Below the pieces are notes generated by a model that was given only the letters and a program-made list of their open reading frames with translations, made no database searches and was not told the DNA's origin. Shown in pieces: positions 44,531-55,172 of a stretch of 56,247 nt of DNA. The stretch lies in NCBI RefSeq assembly GCF_001050015.1, contig NZ_CVTB01000257.1, positions 1 through 56,247 of the forward strand, read 5' to 3'. Position 1 is the first letter of the stretch. Every line of letters begins with the position of its first letter. The translations under genes were made by a program, and so were the position numbers. Source of the DNA: Mycolicibacterium malmesburyense (GTDB taxonomy: Bacteria; Actinomycetota; Actinomycetes; Mycobacteriales; Mycobacteriaceae).

Positions 44531-44821
44531 TCAGCCACCCCATTTGGCGCCTTCGGCCTGGTCCCGGGCGCTCATCGTCATGGTGTTCTGCTCGTGGGTG
44601 GCGGCCATCGCACGGTAGGCGCGCACGAGTTCCTCGAGCGCGAGGTTCCACTGCGCCTGCCACGCCTGGTAGGTCGTTCCGGTGTCGCCCTGCCAGGCGC
44701 CGGCCAGTGCGGCCTGCTCGCTGGCGATGTCGGCGCCGACGGCGTGCAGTGCGCCCGCGTAACCGGCCATCTCCCCCGAGTGGGCCAGCATCGCCGGGTA
44801 GTTGTACATGATCTGAGACAT
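44531..44821 (-). CDS. esxH: ESX-3 secreted protein EsxH (TB10.4)
   Basis: 96 residues, the same length as TB10.4. It is a WXG100 helical hairpin with the turn [12 protein letters not shown] and the C-terminal secretion signal region ([14 protein letters not shown]). It pairs with EsxG. Of the four zinc ligands described for the M. tuberculosis EsxG-EsxH dimer (H14, H70, H76, E77), H14, H76 and E77 are present but residue 70 is Arg. ATG start 29 bases after esxG. Confidence 0.96.
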   Translation of the reverse strand: MSQIMYNYPAMLAHSGEMAGYAGALHAVGADIASEQAALAGAWQGDTGTTYQAWQAQWNLALEELVRAYRAMAATHEQNTMTMSARDQAEGAKWGG

Positions 44822-44850
44822 CAGGTTCTCCCTCTAGGTCAGTGTGAAGT

Positions 44851-45144
44851 TCAGATACCGGTGTAGGTGCTGGCAGCCGCCGCGTCCTGCGCGACGTAGG
44901 TGCCCGCCGCGTCGCCGAGGTTGACCTGAGCGATGTCCAACAGCGCGTTGACCTTCGCGGAGACCTCGAGGAAGCGGGCGTGTGCCGCTTGGAAGGCGGC
45001 CGACGACTCGCCCATGTGGAAAGCCTGCGCCGACTGCGCGGCCTGCTCGGCCTGCGCCATGGTGCTGCGCATCAGAGCGGCCTTCGCCGAGAACGCGGCC
45101 TCGGATGACACGAGTTGGGGGATGTGAGCGTCCAGCATGCTCAT
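44851..45144 (-). CDS. esxG: ESX-3 secreted protein EsxG
   Basis: 97 residues, ATG start preceded by AAAGGAA. A WXG100-type partner of EsxH with the degenerate turn FHMGESSAAFQAAH, as in Rv0287. It is secreted with EsxH as a 1:1 helical bundle and is needed for siderophore-mediated iron use. Confidence 0.96.
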   Translation of the reverse strand: MSMLDAHIPQLVSSEAAFSAKAALMRSTMAQAEQAAQSAQAFHMGESSAAFQAAHARFLEVSAKVNALLDIAQVNLGDAAGTYVAQDAAAASTYTGI

Positions 45145-45196
45145 GGTTGTTCCTTTCGGATTGTGGTTCGGTGGAATCGGTTTCGGTCAGCTCGGT

Positions 45197-46762
45197 TCAG
45201 TCGTTCTCTCCCCCCTTTTGGTCCCAGTCGCTGGGCAGCATGGGCTCGGTGGGTCCACCGCCGAAGGAGTCGCCGGCGAGTTCGGTCAGCCCGCTCGCCT
45301 CCTCGGCGTCGCCCTTGGTCGCGGCGCCGGTGAAACCCACTGCGCCGGCGCCCTTCTCCGATGCGGCGACGTGCGGACGCCGAACACTGTCGCGCGGCGG
45401 AGCCGCGTCTTCCGGCTCGTCGGGCTCGTAGTCCATGTACGCGTCGGCGTACTGGCGCTGGTGGACCGGCCGCGGGCGCTTACGGCGGGCCTTGCGCTTG
45501 GCCAGCGACGACGCCGCGGCAGCGGCTGCTGCCGATGCGGCGATGTCGGATGCGGGCGCCTTCACGCTCGTGCCTTCGCGGAACGTCGGCGAGACACCGC
45601 CTTCGGGATCCGGGCCGGCGACCGCGTACGGCACCGCCGGCGCGGCACCGGGCGCCGGCGCCGCACCAGCCGGCGCCGCACCAGCAGCCACCGACGCCGC
45701 GGGAGCGGCCGGTGCCGAGGGCACCGTCGGCGCCACGGTGGCCACCGGCGGAAGCGATTCGGCGCGCGGTTCCGCGACGGGCCGTACGGGGGCCGGGGCG
45801 GGGGCGGGTGCCGGTTCGGGCGCCGCGGCCGGGACCGGCGGCGGGGTCTGCGACTGGACGATGAGGCCGATCAGCAGGGGCAACCAGATCGGGGCGCTGA
45901 AGATCATCGACCACGTCGCCCATCCGAGCGGCTGGGTGATCGCCTGGTAGAGGACGAAGAACAGCACCAGCCCCGATGACGGATTGAACAACCATCCGAA
46001 GAAGCCGTTCAAGAAGTCGCTGAGGAAATCCAGGACGTTGCCGAAGAACTGGCGTGCGAAATTCAGGATCGACTCGAAGAAGTCCTCAAAGAACCGCATG
46101 ATGTCGCGCAGGAAGTCCGCGATGGAGTCGGCGATGTTCCGTGCTCCACCGGAGTCCGCGGCCGTGGCCATCGCCGCGGCCTGCTGCATGTCGGCGGCCG
46201 CCGCACCCGCCTCGCCCACACCAGGTTTCAACACGAAGGGCGCCGGGGTCGTCATCGGCGTCGCCGCCACCGCGGCACCGGACACCGCCTGGTAGGTGCT
46301 CATCGTCGTCGCGGCCTGGATCCACATTCGCACATAGTCGGCTTCATTCAGCGCGATTGGAATCGTGTTGATACCCAGGAAGTTCGTGGCGAGCAGGACC
46401 GCGTGGGTGGACTTGTTGAGCGCCAGTTCCGGCATCGTCGGCATCGTCGCCAGCGCCGTGGTGTAGGCCGCCGCGGCGGCACTGTGCTGCGCGGCGGCGG
46501 CCGCGCTGTTCGCGCTGGCCTGCGCCAACCACGCGAGGTACGGCGTATGCGCTGCCGCGTACTGCGCAGCGCTCGGGCCTTCCCAGGCGCCGCCCTGCAC
46601 CGACCCGAGTACCGCAGTCAACTCCGCTGCGGCCGATGAATATTCGGCCGCCAACGACTGCCACGCCCCCGCCGCCGCCAACAGCGAACCCGGTCCGGGT
46701 CCGCTGCTCAGCATGGTCGAGTGCACCTCCGGGGGAAGCGCCATCCAGATGGGAGCCGTCAC
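45197..46762 (-). CDS. PPE4: PPE-family protein PPE4
   Basis: 521 residues, GTG start two bases before the PE5 end. The N-terminal 180 residues are the PPE domain with the defining [10 protein letters not shown], the WEGPSAAQY hairpin (WxG equivalent) and the tip that EspG3 binds. A hydrophobic segment follows ([28 protein letters not shown]). Then comes a Pro/Ala-rich region and a C-terminal basic/acidic tail ([26 protein letters not shown]). It matches the ESX-3 PPE4 (Rv0286, about 513 residues). It forms a dimer with PE5 and is exported with it. Confidence 0.95.
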   Translation of the reverse strand: MTAPIWMALPPEVHSTMLSSGPGPGSLLAAAGAWQSLAAEYSSAAAELTAVLGSVQGGAWEGPSAAQYAAAHTPYLAWLAQASANSAAAAAQHSAAAAAYTTALATMPTMPELALNKSTHAVLLATNFLGINTIPIALNEADYVRMWIQAATTMSTYQAVSGAAVAATPMTTPAPFVLKPGVGEAGAAAADMQQAAAMATAADSGGARNIADSIADFLRDIMRFFEDFFESILNFARQFFGNVLDFLSDFLNGFFGWLFNPSSGLVLFFVLYQAITQPLGWATWSMIFSAPIWLPLLIGLIVQSQTPPPVPAAAPEPAPAPAPAPVRPVAEPRAESLPPVATVAPTVPSAPAAPAASVAAGAAPAGAAPAPGAAPAVPYAVAGPDPEGGVSPTFREGTSVKAPASDIAASAAAAAAASSLAKRKARRKRPRPVHQRQYADAYMDYEPDEPEDAAPPRDSVRRPHVAASEKGAGAVGFTGAATKGDAEEASGLTELAGDSFGGGPTEPMLPSDWDQKGGEND

Positions 46763-46764
46763 GA

Positions 46765-47073
46765 TCAGCTACCGGCGACCAGATAACTCGCTGCGGCCGC
46801 CGCGTCGCCCGTGGCGTAGCTCGTACCGGACTGGCCGACGCCGAGACCGGCGCGACCCAGTTCCTCGACACCGTGGGCGGCGACCGCATTGTGCTGAGCG
46901 CCATGGGCACTCAGGCTGACGGAGGTCTGGATCGACACCGCGTCGACGGCAGGTGGGATCACAGCGGTCACCGCGGGCGCGGCCGCAGCGTGGGCGGCTG
47001 CCAACCGGGCCGTCAACGCCTCGACGGCCGAGGCCGCCGCGGCGAGGCCTTCGGGAACGACGCGAAGAGTCAT
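46765..47073 (-). CDS. PE5: PE-family protein PE5
   Basis: 102 residues from an ATG at 47073 that overlaps the eccC3 stop (ATGA). A PE domain only: [20 protein letters not shown] at the start contains the PE dipeptide, and the secretion motif YxxxD is present near the end (YATGD). It is the partner of PPE4 and matches Rv0285. Confidence 0.95.
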   Translation of the reverse strand: MTLRVVPEGLAAAASAVEALTARLAAAHAAAAPAVTAVIPPAVDAVSIQTSVSLSAHGAQHNAVAAHGVEELGRAGLGVGQSGTSYATGDAAAAASYLVAGS

Positions 47074-50000
47074 CAATTGTACTCCCTTCCACTGTTTCCG
47101 TTATTGCCGGAGCGTTCGGCCACCGCGTCTGCGAACGGATTGACGAGTTGTAGGAACGTGGGGCCGTCACCATCGTCGAGCAGCATCGCCCGGCCCGCAG
47201 GCAGACGGCGGAACCGGTGCCCCCGGATCTTGCCGCTGTCCTGCGGGTTGCCCGACAACATGAGGATCGCCGCCTGCAGTTCGTTGAGCCGGCGCAGCAA
47301 GGGCGCGGTCATCAGCGCATGCGCCGATCCGGTGGCCCGCGCGGTGACGATCACGCGCAAGCCGAGTTCGCTTGCCTGCGAAAGCAACCCGATGATGCCG
47401 TTCCACGGCCGCTGGCCGACGAACGGTCCGCTCACCGCCGGGGCGTCCGGGATCTGGTCGACGTCGTCGATGATCAGGTAATGCGTGTGGCCGTCCTCGC
47501 CGGACTGGTACTTCCACCTGCTCAGCTCCTGCGGAGACAGCCCGGCCGGCGGGCGGCGCTTCTCCAGCAGGGCAGTCAGGCCGAGCATCGCCGGGGTGAT
47601 CCGGTCGATGTTCGGGGTGTACTCGTTGTCCGGGAACAGCGGTTCGTCGACGAGATGCAGGCGCCGGTCGATCACGGTGAACGCGACGCTGTCGGGTGTC
47701 GAGTTCTCCCGGATCGTGCGAATCACGTGCCGCAGCAAGGTCGTCTTGCCGGACTTCGAGTCCCCGAACACCATAAGCAGCGGGTTCTGGCCGAACGGCA
47801 TGGACACCGCAGCGAGGTCCTCCTCGCGCTGACCGATGATCACCGTCTCCGGCGCCGGGTACAGCGGCGCTACGACGCTGGGCGCGAGATCGTGCGGCAG
47901 CAACCGCACGGGCGGTGCGGTGACACCGCGATGGCGGGCGTTGATCACCCTGATGTCGCGCAGCGACGGTTCGGCGAACAAGAAGTGCTCGGCGGCCATG
48001 GTCAGACCGCGGCCGGGCTGGTCCGCGGGCACCGCCTCGGCGGGCCGTCGCAGCGCACCGGTGACCCGCACGTTGCTGTCGCGCGGGTCCGACAGCTTCA
48101 GTTCGAGCCGCTGGCCGAGGCCGTCGCGCATGGCCAGCGGAACCTCGAGCCAGTTCGGCGTCGTGATGACGACGTGGATGCCGTAGGACATGCCCGTGTT
48201 GACCAGCTCGGTCACCTTCGACAGCAACGGGTTCCGCGTGTTGAAGGTGTCGGTGTTGTCGCGGCTGAACGCGTAGAGGTTGTCGATGATCAAAAAGACC
48301 TCACCGTACTCGTCGCGCCGGCCGTTACCCGAGTGACCGCGAGCCTGGCGGGCACGCAGCAGCTGTTCGAGCTCGCCGAAGGTGCGGCGGATGCGCTCGG
48401 GTTCCAGCGGCGACGCGACGCTGCCGACGTGTGCGAGGTCTTCGAGCCCCCGCAGTTGACCGCCGCCGTAATCCAGGCAGTAGAACGTGACATCGCGCGG
48501 TGTGTGCAGTGCGGCCGCGGACAGGATGAAGGTCTGCAGCGCGGTGGTCTTGCCGGACTTCGGCCCACCGTGAATCAGCAGGTTGGCCCCCGCGGACCTG
48601 GCGTCGAAAATCAACGGGTCGCGACGCATCGCGAACGGACGGTCGATTTCGCCCAGCGGCCAACGCCATTCACGCTCGGTCACGTCGACACGGGCGAGCA
48701 GGTCGTCGAGCGGGATCGAATCGTCCAGCGGGGGCAGCCACAGCGGCGGCGCCTTCGGGCCGTAGTGTGCGAGCTGATCGCCGACGGTGGCGACGAGCTT
48801 GCGCGGAGCGCGTTCCTCGTGAGCGGCCGGATCGGAGACGACGACGGTCTCGGCGGGCGCTTCGACGTGTCCGGCGGTGAATGGCCGCGGCATCGGAACC
48901 GACTGGACCACAACCGACCTCTCCGCCCGCGGCGGGTCGTAGATGCCGTCGACATAGGTGCTGCGGAACTTGACCGGCATCGCGCCCGGCGTCGGCACCA
49001 GGAAGCCCTCGCCCTTGTGGTCGGGTCCCGCCTCGATGTGGAACGCGTCCTCGACACCGATGATCTGGCGGCTGATGGACGGGCTGGCCACCTTGAGACC
49101 GATGCGGTAGGAGGTGTTCTTGTCGATGTCCTTGATCCGGCCGACATCCAGCGTCTGCGAGGCGAACAGGATGTGGATGCGGAACGAACGACCCTTGCGC
49201 GCAACGTAGTCGAACAGCTCGGCGTACTCGGGATGGTCGGAGAGCATCAACGAGAACTCGTCGGCGACAACGAGCAGCGTGGGCAGCGGCGGCAGGTCGT
49301 AGGCCGCCGCGTTCGACGAAGCACGGTAAGCCTCGTACTCCAACACCGAGTTGAACGCACTGCCCTGGACCCGGCGGCCGGCCTCCATGAGCAGTTGCTC
49401 ACGGCGCGCCACTTCACCGCGCAGCGTGTCGGCGAACCGGTCGGCGAGCGAACGCTTCTCGGCCATGTTCGAGATGACCGCGACCACCTGCGGGAAGTCG
49501 CGGAAGATGTCGGCTCCGGCCTCACCCTTGAAGTCGGCGTAGATCACGATCAGACGATCGGCGGAGTGCGTCGTCAACAGCGACAACAGAATCGACATGA
49601 GGGTCTGCGACTTACCCGAACCGGTCATGCCGATCATCAGGCCGTGCGGACCCATGCCGCCTTCCGCCTCATCCTTGAGGTCGAACATCAGCGGCTCGCC
49701 GGTGGCGGTCACACCGATGGGCACCCGCAGTTCGTCGGCGCGCGCCCGCGGCGCCCACAGACTGGCCACGTCCAGCGCCGCGGCGTCGGGGATGCCGAGC
49801 AGCGTGGTGAACGTCGCGACACCGGAGCTACCAGCGCGCGCGTGGCTCGGGTTCGAATCCCACTTCGACAGGCGGCGGGCGATGTGCCGGGCGGTCGCGG
49901 CGTCGAGCTCATCGGCTTTGTCGACGTACGGCTGCCAACCACCGGTCTGCCAACGCTGCAGCTTTCCGTCCTTCAGCTGCAACATGGGACGCTCCGGATC

Positions 50001-51059
50001 CGGATACTGCTCGCGGTGCGGCGGCTGCGCGACGCGCTGTACCAGCGTCACACCGGCGAGTCCGCCCCGCGGAATCAGTGCGGTCGTGTCCGCGTCGGGA
50101 TCGTCGACGACGATGAGCAGGTGCTTGACCTCGGTGTCGTCGTCATCGCCGAATCCGGACCGGTCGTCGAGCGCGGGGGCGAGCTGCGAGCGCAGTTCGC
50201 CAATGTCGGACGCCAGATAGCGAGCGGGGCCCGCCCCGTCGACCGCGCCCGGAATGTCGTTGTGCGGCAGCCACTTCAGCCAGGACCAGTCATCGCCCTC
50301 GATGTCGGACGCGAGCAACGCGACGCCGAGCACTGCGGGGTCGTGCCAGGTGACCGCCTGCGCGATCCACGCGCGCAGCGCCGCACGGACCTCGTCGGGC
50401 TCGCCGAGCACCGTGATGCGCGAGACCTTGGCGAGGTCGATACCGGCGGGCACGTCGAGTACCGTCCGCTGTACGTCGAGCAGCGCGCGTAATGCACTGT
50501 GCGACACCGGTTCCAGGTCGACCTCGTCCGCGCTGTCCTTCACCCGCAGCGAGGCGTTCAGCGGTGCGTCGTGCAGACCGGTGCGGACCACGAGAAAGTC
50601 GGGGTCGTGCGGATCGCGCTCCCACTGCCGCCGGGTACCGGGCACGTCGATGAGCAGGGCCGGGTCCGGATGCGACCACTCCATCGCCGCGCGCTGCTCG
50701 GCGGCGTGCGCGCGCACGTTGTCGCGGACCACGGACAGGTAGCGCAGATAGTCCGCCCGCTCGGCGTCGACCTCCTCGGTGCGCATCTTGTTGTCGGTGC
50801 CGCGGTAGAGCGCGGTCGCGGCCAGCAGCAGGACGAACGGGAAGAACAACGTCGTCGGGGAGATCAGCCGCATACCCGTGGCCACCAGCGCCACGATCAT
50901 GCCGACGATCAGGATGACGATCAGGAACGGCAGCACCCGCCGCAGCAGCGAGGGCGGGATGACCCGCGGTAGCTCGGGTGGCGGTTCGATCGTGATGGTG
51001 CCCTTGCGCGTCGTCGGCACCGGGATGCGGCGACGTGCCTCGAATATGAGCCGGCTCAT
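47073..51059 (-). CDS. eccC3: ESX-3 FtsK/SpoIIIE-type ATPase EccC3
   Basis: 1328 residues from an ATG at 51059 that overlaps the eccB3 stop (TAATG). The frame open to 51176 lies in eccB3. Two N-terminal membrane helices (about 38-85) and a DUF-type domain lead to three ATPase domains. Their Walker A motifs are MTGSGKSQT (about 477), GGPKSGKTT (about 830) and GDSKSGKTT (about 1099). EccC is the motor of the type VII complex and recognises EsxH-type signals with its last ATPase domain. Fused in one chain, as is usual for ESX-3. Confidence 0.97.
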   Translation of the reverse strand: MSRLIFEARRRIPVPTTRKGTITIEPPPELPRVIPPSLLRRVLPFLIVILIVGMIVALVATGMRLISPTTLFFPFVLLLAATALYRGTDNKMRTEEVDAERADYLRYLSVVRDNVRAHAAEQRAAMEWSHPDPALLIDVPGTRRQWERDPHDPDFLVVRTGLHDAPLNASLRVKDSADEVDLEPVSHSALRALLDVQRTVLDVPAGIDLAKVSRITVLGEPDEVRAALRAWIAQAVTWHDPAVLGVALLASDIEGDDWSWLKWLPHNDIPGAVDGAGPARYLASDIGELRSQLAPALDDRSGFGDDDDTEVKHLLIVVDDPDADTTALIPRGGLAGVTLVQRVAQPPHREQYPDPERPMLQLKDGKLQRWQTGGWQPYVDKADELDAATARHIARRLSKWDSNPSHARAGSSGVATFTTLLGIPDAAALDVASLWAPRARADELRVPIGVTATGEPLMFDLKDEAEGGMGPHGLMIGMTGSGKSQTLMSILLSLLTTHSADRLIVIYADFKGEAGADIFRDFPQVVAVISNMAEKRSLADRFADTLRGEVARREQLLMEAGRRVQGSAFNSVLEYEAYRASSNAAAYDLPPLPTLLVVADEFSLMLSDHPEYAELFDYVARKGRSFRIHILFASQTLDVGRIKDIDKNTSYRIGLKVASPSISRQIIGVEDAFHIEAGPDHKGEGFLVPTPGAMPVKFRSTYVDGIYDPPRAERSVVVQSVPMPRPFTAGHVEAPAETVVVSDPAAHEERAPRKLVATVGDQLAHYGPKAPPLWLPPLDDSIPLDDLLARVDVTEREWRWPLGEIDRPFAMRRDPLIFDARSAGANLLIHGGPKSGKTTALQTFILSAAALHTPRDVTFYCLDYGGGQLRGLEDLAHVGSVASPLEPERIRRTFGELEQLLRARQARGHSGNGRRDEYGEVFLIIDNLYAFSRDNTDTFNTRNPLLSKVTELVNTGMSYGIHVVITTPNWLEVPLAMRDGLGQRLELKLSDPRDSNVRVTGALRRPAEAVPADQPGRGLTMAAEHFLFAEPSLRDIRVINARHRGVTAPPVRLLPHDLAPSVVAPLYPAPETVIIGQREEDLAAVSMPFGQNPLLMVFGDSKSGKTTLLRHVIRTIRENSTPDSVAFTVIDRRLHLVDEPLFPDNEYTPNIDRITPAMLGLTALLEKRRPPAGLSPQELSRWKYQSGEDGHTHYLIIDDVDQIPDAPAVSGPFVGQRPWNGIIGLLSQASELGLRVIVTARATGSAHALMTAPLLRRLNELQAAILMLSGNPQDSGKIRGHRFRRLPAGRAMLLDDGDGPTFLQLVNPFADAVAERSGNNGNSGREYN

Positions 51060-52624
51060 TACGGCGTCTCCCTCACGACTGCGGGGCGGGGGTCGGCGGC
51101 CAGCGCGTCGTGGGCCAGCAACGCGTCGCCGCGCGACAGCGTCGGGCCGGGCGCGAACTGGCTCAGCATCGACCATGGGATGGGCAGGGCGGGCGGGTTG
51201 AGCCCGAGCGCGGTGATGGCGTTCTCGTCGCCGTCGGTGTCAAGGCCGTAGCGGACCCCGACGTCGCTGAGCCAGAAGGACGCGCCGCCGACGGGTGAGG
51301 TCGACGCACCTCCTCCGTCCTGCCCGACGGTCTGAACGAGGTAGCCGCGACCGGGCGTCAGCACCACCTTGTTCGCGGTGGTCCCCGAACCCCCGCCGAC
51401 CAGCTGAACGGGACGCAGCTGATCGGACACCGGAAGCGTGACACCGGAACGCAGGTCCAGCGTCGCGCTGGTGGCGTCGGCGGGCCGCTTCCATTCGGCA
51501 CACGTCAGCGGAGCGTCCGAGGCGTCGATGAGCGAAATCGGTTCGGCGGGATACGCATCGGTGTCGATGGCGTCGGCGACGGGCAGGCGCGCGATGTCGT
51601 CGGCACCCAAGCGCGGCGGCTGCTCGAGCCCGAACGAGTTGGTGTTGCGCATGATCGCGGCGATCACCGGCGAAATCGGTTGCAGCCCTTCGCTGAGCAC
51701 CGCGTAGTGGCGCAGCGTGTTGTCGGTCGCATAGGCGGTGACCACCGCACCGACGGGCGCGGGCACCGGCAGCGGGTATCGCGGCGGTTCGCCTGCGCCG
51801 GGGATGGCCGGCGGACTGAGCGGGGGAGCTTCGGGAACGGCGTTGAACAAACCTGCCGCGATCGGGCGCGCGTCGGCGCCTGAAGTGCCCAGACCGAGGG
51901 CGCTGGTGACCGCGCGGTCGTTCACGTCGATCCGACTGCGGCGTCCGTCCCACAACAACCAGGTGCCCGCGTTCGGACCGCTCGGGTTGGCAACCAGGAT
52001 CGCCCTGTCCCCGGCCAGTGGCGCAGCGCGCTCACCGCCGTCGGTCAGTGTTCCGGCGATCATCGTCACGCCGGTGGCCGGTCCCGAAACCCCGTCGCAC
52101 ACCGTCCAATCGGCGTCGCGGGTGGTGTTCTGCACCATGCGTTCGGGCGCACCGGGAATTCCGATCAGATTGCCGCGGGGGAACTGGTCGATCTCGCTGG
52201 TCTTGACCTGCGACGGGTTGTCGGGGCGGCCGGCGATCAGCCGCGCGGAGGTCAGGTTCAGCACCGGATGCAGCTGCTCACCGAGGCGGACGTAGAGCGC
52301 CGAGGTGGTGCGGTCGGCGAGTATCGCGTCGTTGCCTGCGACGCCACCGGGCCGGATCCACGAGAACACGAAACACCCTGCCACGACGGTGATCGACACC
52401 AGCGCCCCGACGAGCACCGACCGGGTCTGGGTGCGCAGCGGATCGACGAGCATGCGGGTGTCGTGCAGGGCGACACCGGAGGCGATGCGCCGCATGATGA
52501 ATCGCCACCCGGTCACCTGATGGCGGGTGACGAACCCGCGGCGGTACACGACCCGGTCGGGGTTCTCGTTCTCCGGTGTGCGCGAGGCGAACGCCCGGCG
52601 ATCTGAACTGTCCGGATTGCTCAT
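51059..52624 (-). CDS. eccB3: ESX-3 core component EccB3
   Basis: 521 residues, ATG start overlapping the eccA3 stop (ATGA). A short cytoplasmic N-terminus with [19 protein letters not shown] is followed by one membrane helix ([20 protein letters not shown]). A periplasmic domain of about 430 residues with several short repeat units ([26 protein letters not shown]) completes it, typical of EccB. It is part of the membrane core. Confidence 0.96.
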   Translation of the reverse strand: MSNPDSSDRRAFASRTPENENPDRVVYRRGFVTRHQVTGWRFIMRRIASGVALHDTRMLVDPLRTQTRSVLVGALVSITVVAGCFVFSWIRPGGVAGNDAILADRTTSALYVRLGEQLHPVLNLTSARLIAGRPDNPSQVKTSEIDQFPRGNLIGIPGAPERMVQNTTRDADWTVCDGVSGPATGVTMIAGTLTDGGERAAPLAGDRAILVANPSGPNAGTWLLWDGRRSRIDVNDRAVTSALGLGTSGADARPIAAGLFNAVPEAPPLSPPAIPGAGEPPRYPLPVPAPVGAVVTAYATDNTLRHYAVLSEGLQPISPVIAAIMRNTNSFGLEQPPRLGADDIARLPVADAIDTDAYPAEPISLIDASDAPLTCAEWKRPADATSATLDLRSGVTLPVSDQLRPVQLVGGGSGTTANKVVLTPGRGYLVQTVGQDGGGASTSPVGGASFWLSDVGVRYGLDTDGDENAITALGLNPPALPIPWSMLSQFAPGPTLSRGDALLAHDALAADPRPAVVRETP

Positions 52625-54438
52625 TCGGGCACCGTCAGGCCGAGGCCACGCAGCAGCGGAATGGCCGATTGGGTGACGTCGTCATCGGTAATGGTCATCA
52701 GCTCGTCATCTGTGAAATCTTCGGTATCGGAGTGATCGAGTCGGTACTCGCGCTCCTCCTCGGAGCGCTCGACCAGGTTGCGGACGAATCGGCCGTTACC
52801 GGCGATGTCGAGGTTGCGCCGCTCCACACCCGCGGCGTCGGGCGTCGTCGCCGAAGCCAGTTGCCCGAACAGGGTTTCCATGTACGCGAGCGCCGCCGGC
52901 TCGAAGACGCTGTCACGCTTCTCGGCCATCCGGACAGCGATCTCGACCAGTTCATGCGATGTGTACGAGGGGAATTCGATGCTGCGGGTGAAGCGCGACC
53001 GCAGACCCTCGTTGGTGTCGAGGAACGCGTCGAGGTCCTTGCGGTAGCCGGCGACGATCACGACCAACCGCTCGCGGTCGTTCTCCATGCGCGCCAGCAA
53101 CGTATCGATCGCGACCAGGCCGAAGTCGTTTTTGGCGCCGGTCGACACCAACGCGTAGGCCTCGTCGAGGAACAGCACGCCGTCGAGCGCGCTGTCGATG
53201 ATCGCGTTGGTCTTGGCCTCGGTCTCGCCGATGTGCTGGCCGATCAGGTCGGCACGGTGCACCTCGCGGACCGTCTCCTTCTTCAGAATGCCCAGCCCGC
53301 AATAGATCTTGGCGACGACGCGTGCGATCGTCGTCTTACCGGTACCGGGTGGCCCCGCGAACACCAGGTGGTTGGTGCGCTGCGCGACGGTCAGGCCACG
53401 CTCTTGGCGCCGGATGGCCATCGCGACCGAACTCTTCAGCCGCGCGACCTGATACTTGACCTCTTCAAGGCCGATGAACTCGGCCAGTTCGGCTTCGGCC
53501 TCGATCAGCAGATGCGCCTTGCGTTCCTTGGCACCGGGATCGACGAACTCGGATTCGCTCGGCTCGGTGGCGGGATCCCACGGATCGGAACGGCCGTCGA
53601 TGCGCGCGGCCGTGGTCGGCACGATGCCGTACGAGGTGTCCGACAGCGCGAGCTCGACCTGCTCGTTCTCCGGGTTGGCGGCGTATAGCTCGGCGAGCAC
53701 GTCGCCCGCATCGAGCTCCTCACCCTGGGCGCGCAGGCACAACGCCTTGACCAGGGTGCCGTCCACCGTCGCGACATCGACTGGGCCGGAGGGGTCTTCG
53801 AGATACGACAGGGCGGGGGCGTACATGCCGAGGCGCGCGAGCGACGTGCCGAGCGCGACCCGCGCGGCGTGTGCGTAGGTCTCGTCGAGACGCGAGTCGT
53901 TGACGATCGGGGTGATCAGCCGGACCACGTCCGACCACCGCTCGGTGCGGTAGTACATCGCGATCCGCACCCAGCGCGCGTCCAGCCAACTGGGGCGCCG
54001 GTCGATCAAGGGTTCGACGAGTTCGTCCGCCTCGGCGTACTCGCCGGCGTCGCAGAGTGTGACCGCGTAGGCCAATTGGAAGTCGTCCGGCGTCGACGCC
54101 GAGAACTTGAGGTACAGCCCGGTGTCGTAGGCGAACGCCAGATCCCCTTCGGCGAGCTGCACGTGACGCTGCAGGACACCCGCCGTGGCGACGGTCTGCC
54201 AGATGGCCTCGAGGACCCTGGCGCTGGTGTCTCCCGCCGCGGCCAGCCCCGTCCACGCGTCGCACTGTTCACGCGCGATGCGGGTGAGCTCTGTGAAGCC
54301 CGACCGGGCCGCGGCCTGGTCTGGTGGGCGCCGACGGTCGTGCACCGACAGCCCGAGGGCCCGGCAACACGTGGCGAACCGACTCACCACGTCGTGGTCG
54401 ACGCGCGAAGTCGCAGCAAAATCGGTCTGTAGCGGCAC
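52621..54438 (-). CDS. eccA3: ESX-3 AAA+ ATPase EccA3
   Basis: 605 residues from a GTG at 54438 with GGGGAG upstream. The N-terminal 280 residues form a TPR-like domain and the C-terminal half is a CbbX-type AAA+ module: Walker A AGPPGTGKTT (about 362), Walker B VLFLDEAYAL (about 420) and an Arg-rich sensor region. EccA is a cytoplasmic chaperone for ESX substrates. It is the first gene of the ESX-3 operon; an IdeR-like box lies about 50 bases before its start. Confidence 0.96.
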   Translation of the reverse strand: MPLQTDFAATSRVDHDVVSRFATCCRALGLSVHDRRRPPDQAAARSGFTELTRIAREQCDAWTGLAAAGDTSARVLEAIWQTVATAGVLQRHVQLAEGDLAFAYDTGLYLKFSASTPDDFQLAYAVTLCDAGEYAEADELVEPLIDRRPSWLDARWVRIAMYYRTERWSDVVRLITPIVNDSRLDETYAHAARVALGTSLARLGMYAPALSYLEDPSGPVDVATVDGTLVKALCLRAQGEELDAGDVLAELYAANPENEQVELALSDTSYGIVPTTAARIDGRSDPWDPATEPSESEFVDPGAKERKAHLLIEAEAELAEFIGLEEVKYQVARLKSSVAMAIRRQERGLTVAQRTNHLVFAGPPGTGKTTIARVVAKIYCGLGILKKETVREVHRADLIGQHIGETEAKTNAIIDSALDGVLFLDEAYALVSTGAKNDFGLVAIDTLLARMENDRERLVVIVAGYRKDLDAFLDTNEGLRSRFTRSIEFPSYTSHELVEIAVRMAEKRDSVFEPAALAYMETLFGQLASATTPDAAGVERRNLDIAGNGRFVRNLVERSEEEREYRLDHSDTEDFTDDELMTITDDDVTQSAIPLLRGLGLTVPE

Positions 54439-54467
54439 GCGCCGTGATCTCCCCGTAGTTATGGCAG

Positions 54468-54508
54468 GCTAACTTTCCGCCCGAAGTTAGCATTGACTAA
54501 GCTAACTT
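54468..54508. promoter_or_regulatory. IdeR-like iron box and GCTAACTT repeats upstream of eccA3
   Basis: TTAGCATTGACTAAGCTAA at 54487-54505 matches the 19-base IdeR consensus at 14 positions. An inverted repeat, GCTAACTT (54468-54475) with AAGTTAGC (54484-54491), and a further GCTAACTT at 54501 give three half-sites in 41 bases. IdeR-Fe represses ESX-3 in mycobacteria, so this fits iron control. I saw no separate Zur-type box. Confidence 0.65.
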
Positions 54509-54546
54509 GTACAGACGCACGGGGTCCGCTCAGCCAGTGAGCAGTC

Positions 54547-55038
54547 TCACGCCTTGGCGGCGCTCACCAGGCTTATCGTGCCGGTCATCGTCGCCGCCTC
54601 CGACCCCTCTTCGGGCACCGGTCGGTTCTCACGCAACCAGTCCTCCAGCGGTTTCGTATCGGCGCTCCAGCGCGGGCACCCGAACTACCGCGCGGCCGGC
54701 TCGTGCTGTTCGTTGTAAACCAGGGTGAAGAAGTTGTCCTCGTCGCCTGCGGGCCGCTCTTCTTCTCTCTTCGCCTCGAAGGCCGCCGCGTCCATCGGTG
54801 CGGCCTCCTCGACGGCGGCGTGGCTGCCGAAGTCGTCGGTCCGCAGCGCGTGGTCGGGTGCTCGGCCGTCAAGCAGATCGGCCCACTCACCGCCCACGGC
54901 GCGGCAGATGGTCTCCGCGTACGAATCGACGACGAGGGGGTCGGTCTTCTGCGCTTCCAGTGCGCGGGCTGCGGCGACGAACAACGCGGTCGAGCCGACG
55001 CTCGAGGTGATGTCCCAAGTGTCGTCATCGGTACGCAT
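54547..55038 (-). pseudogene. Remnant of a mycobacterial SAM-dependent methyltransferase (Rv0281 family)
   Basis: The start ([20 protein letters not shown], then [17 protein letters not shown]) and the end (EFAAKREEER-like [54 protein letters not shown]) both match this family, which is usually about 300 residues. About 140 residues between them, including the SAM-binding core, are missing without loss of frame (junction near residue 74). An in-frame TAG at 54685-54687 stands where the family usually has Trp. After it the same frame continues 45 codons to a final stop at 54547. This is a deleted and nonsense-mutated gene lying just upstream of ESX-3, where Rv0281 lies in M. tuberculosis. Confidence 0.85.
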
Positions 55039-55172
55039 TACCTCTTTGTACGCCGCGATTCTGACAACGGGCTGAGCAGCCGAGTGCTCTAGTGTGCGGT
55101 CAGATCGGCGATTCCGCGCATATCGGCCAATTCAACGATCTGGATGCACACCAGCGCGAGGCGCCGGGCTGA

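Noticed and set aside
47217..50492. A very long plus-strand open frame (1091 codons) across the eccC3 gene
   Set aside because: It is the antisense shadow of eccC3, rich in Arg/Gln/Val with no domain pattern; eccC3 has full motifs and tight operon overlaps.
54439..54546. A Zur (zinc) box upstream of eccA3
   Set aside because: No AT-rich TGAAAAT-type inverted repeat of the Zur kind was visible in the upstream region; only IdeR-like half-sites were seen.
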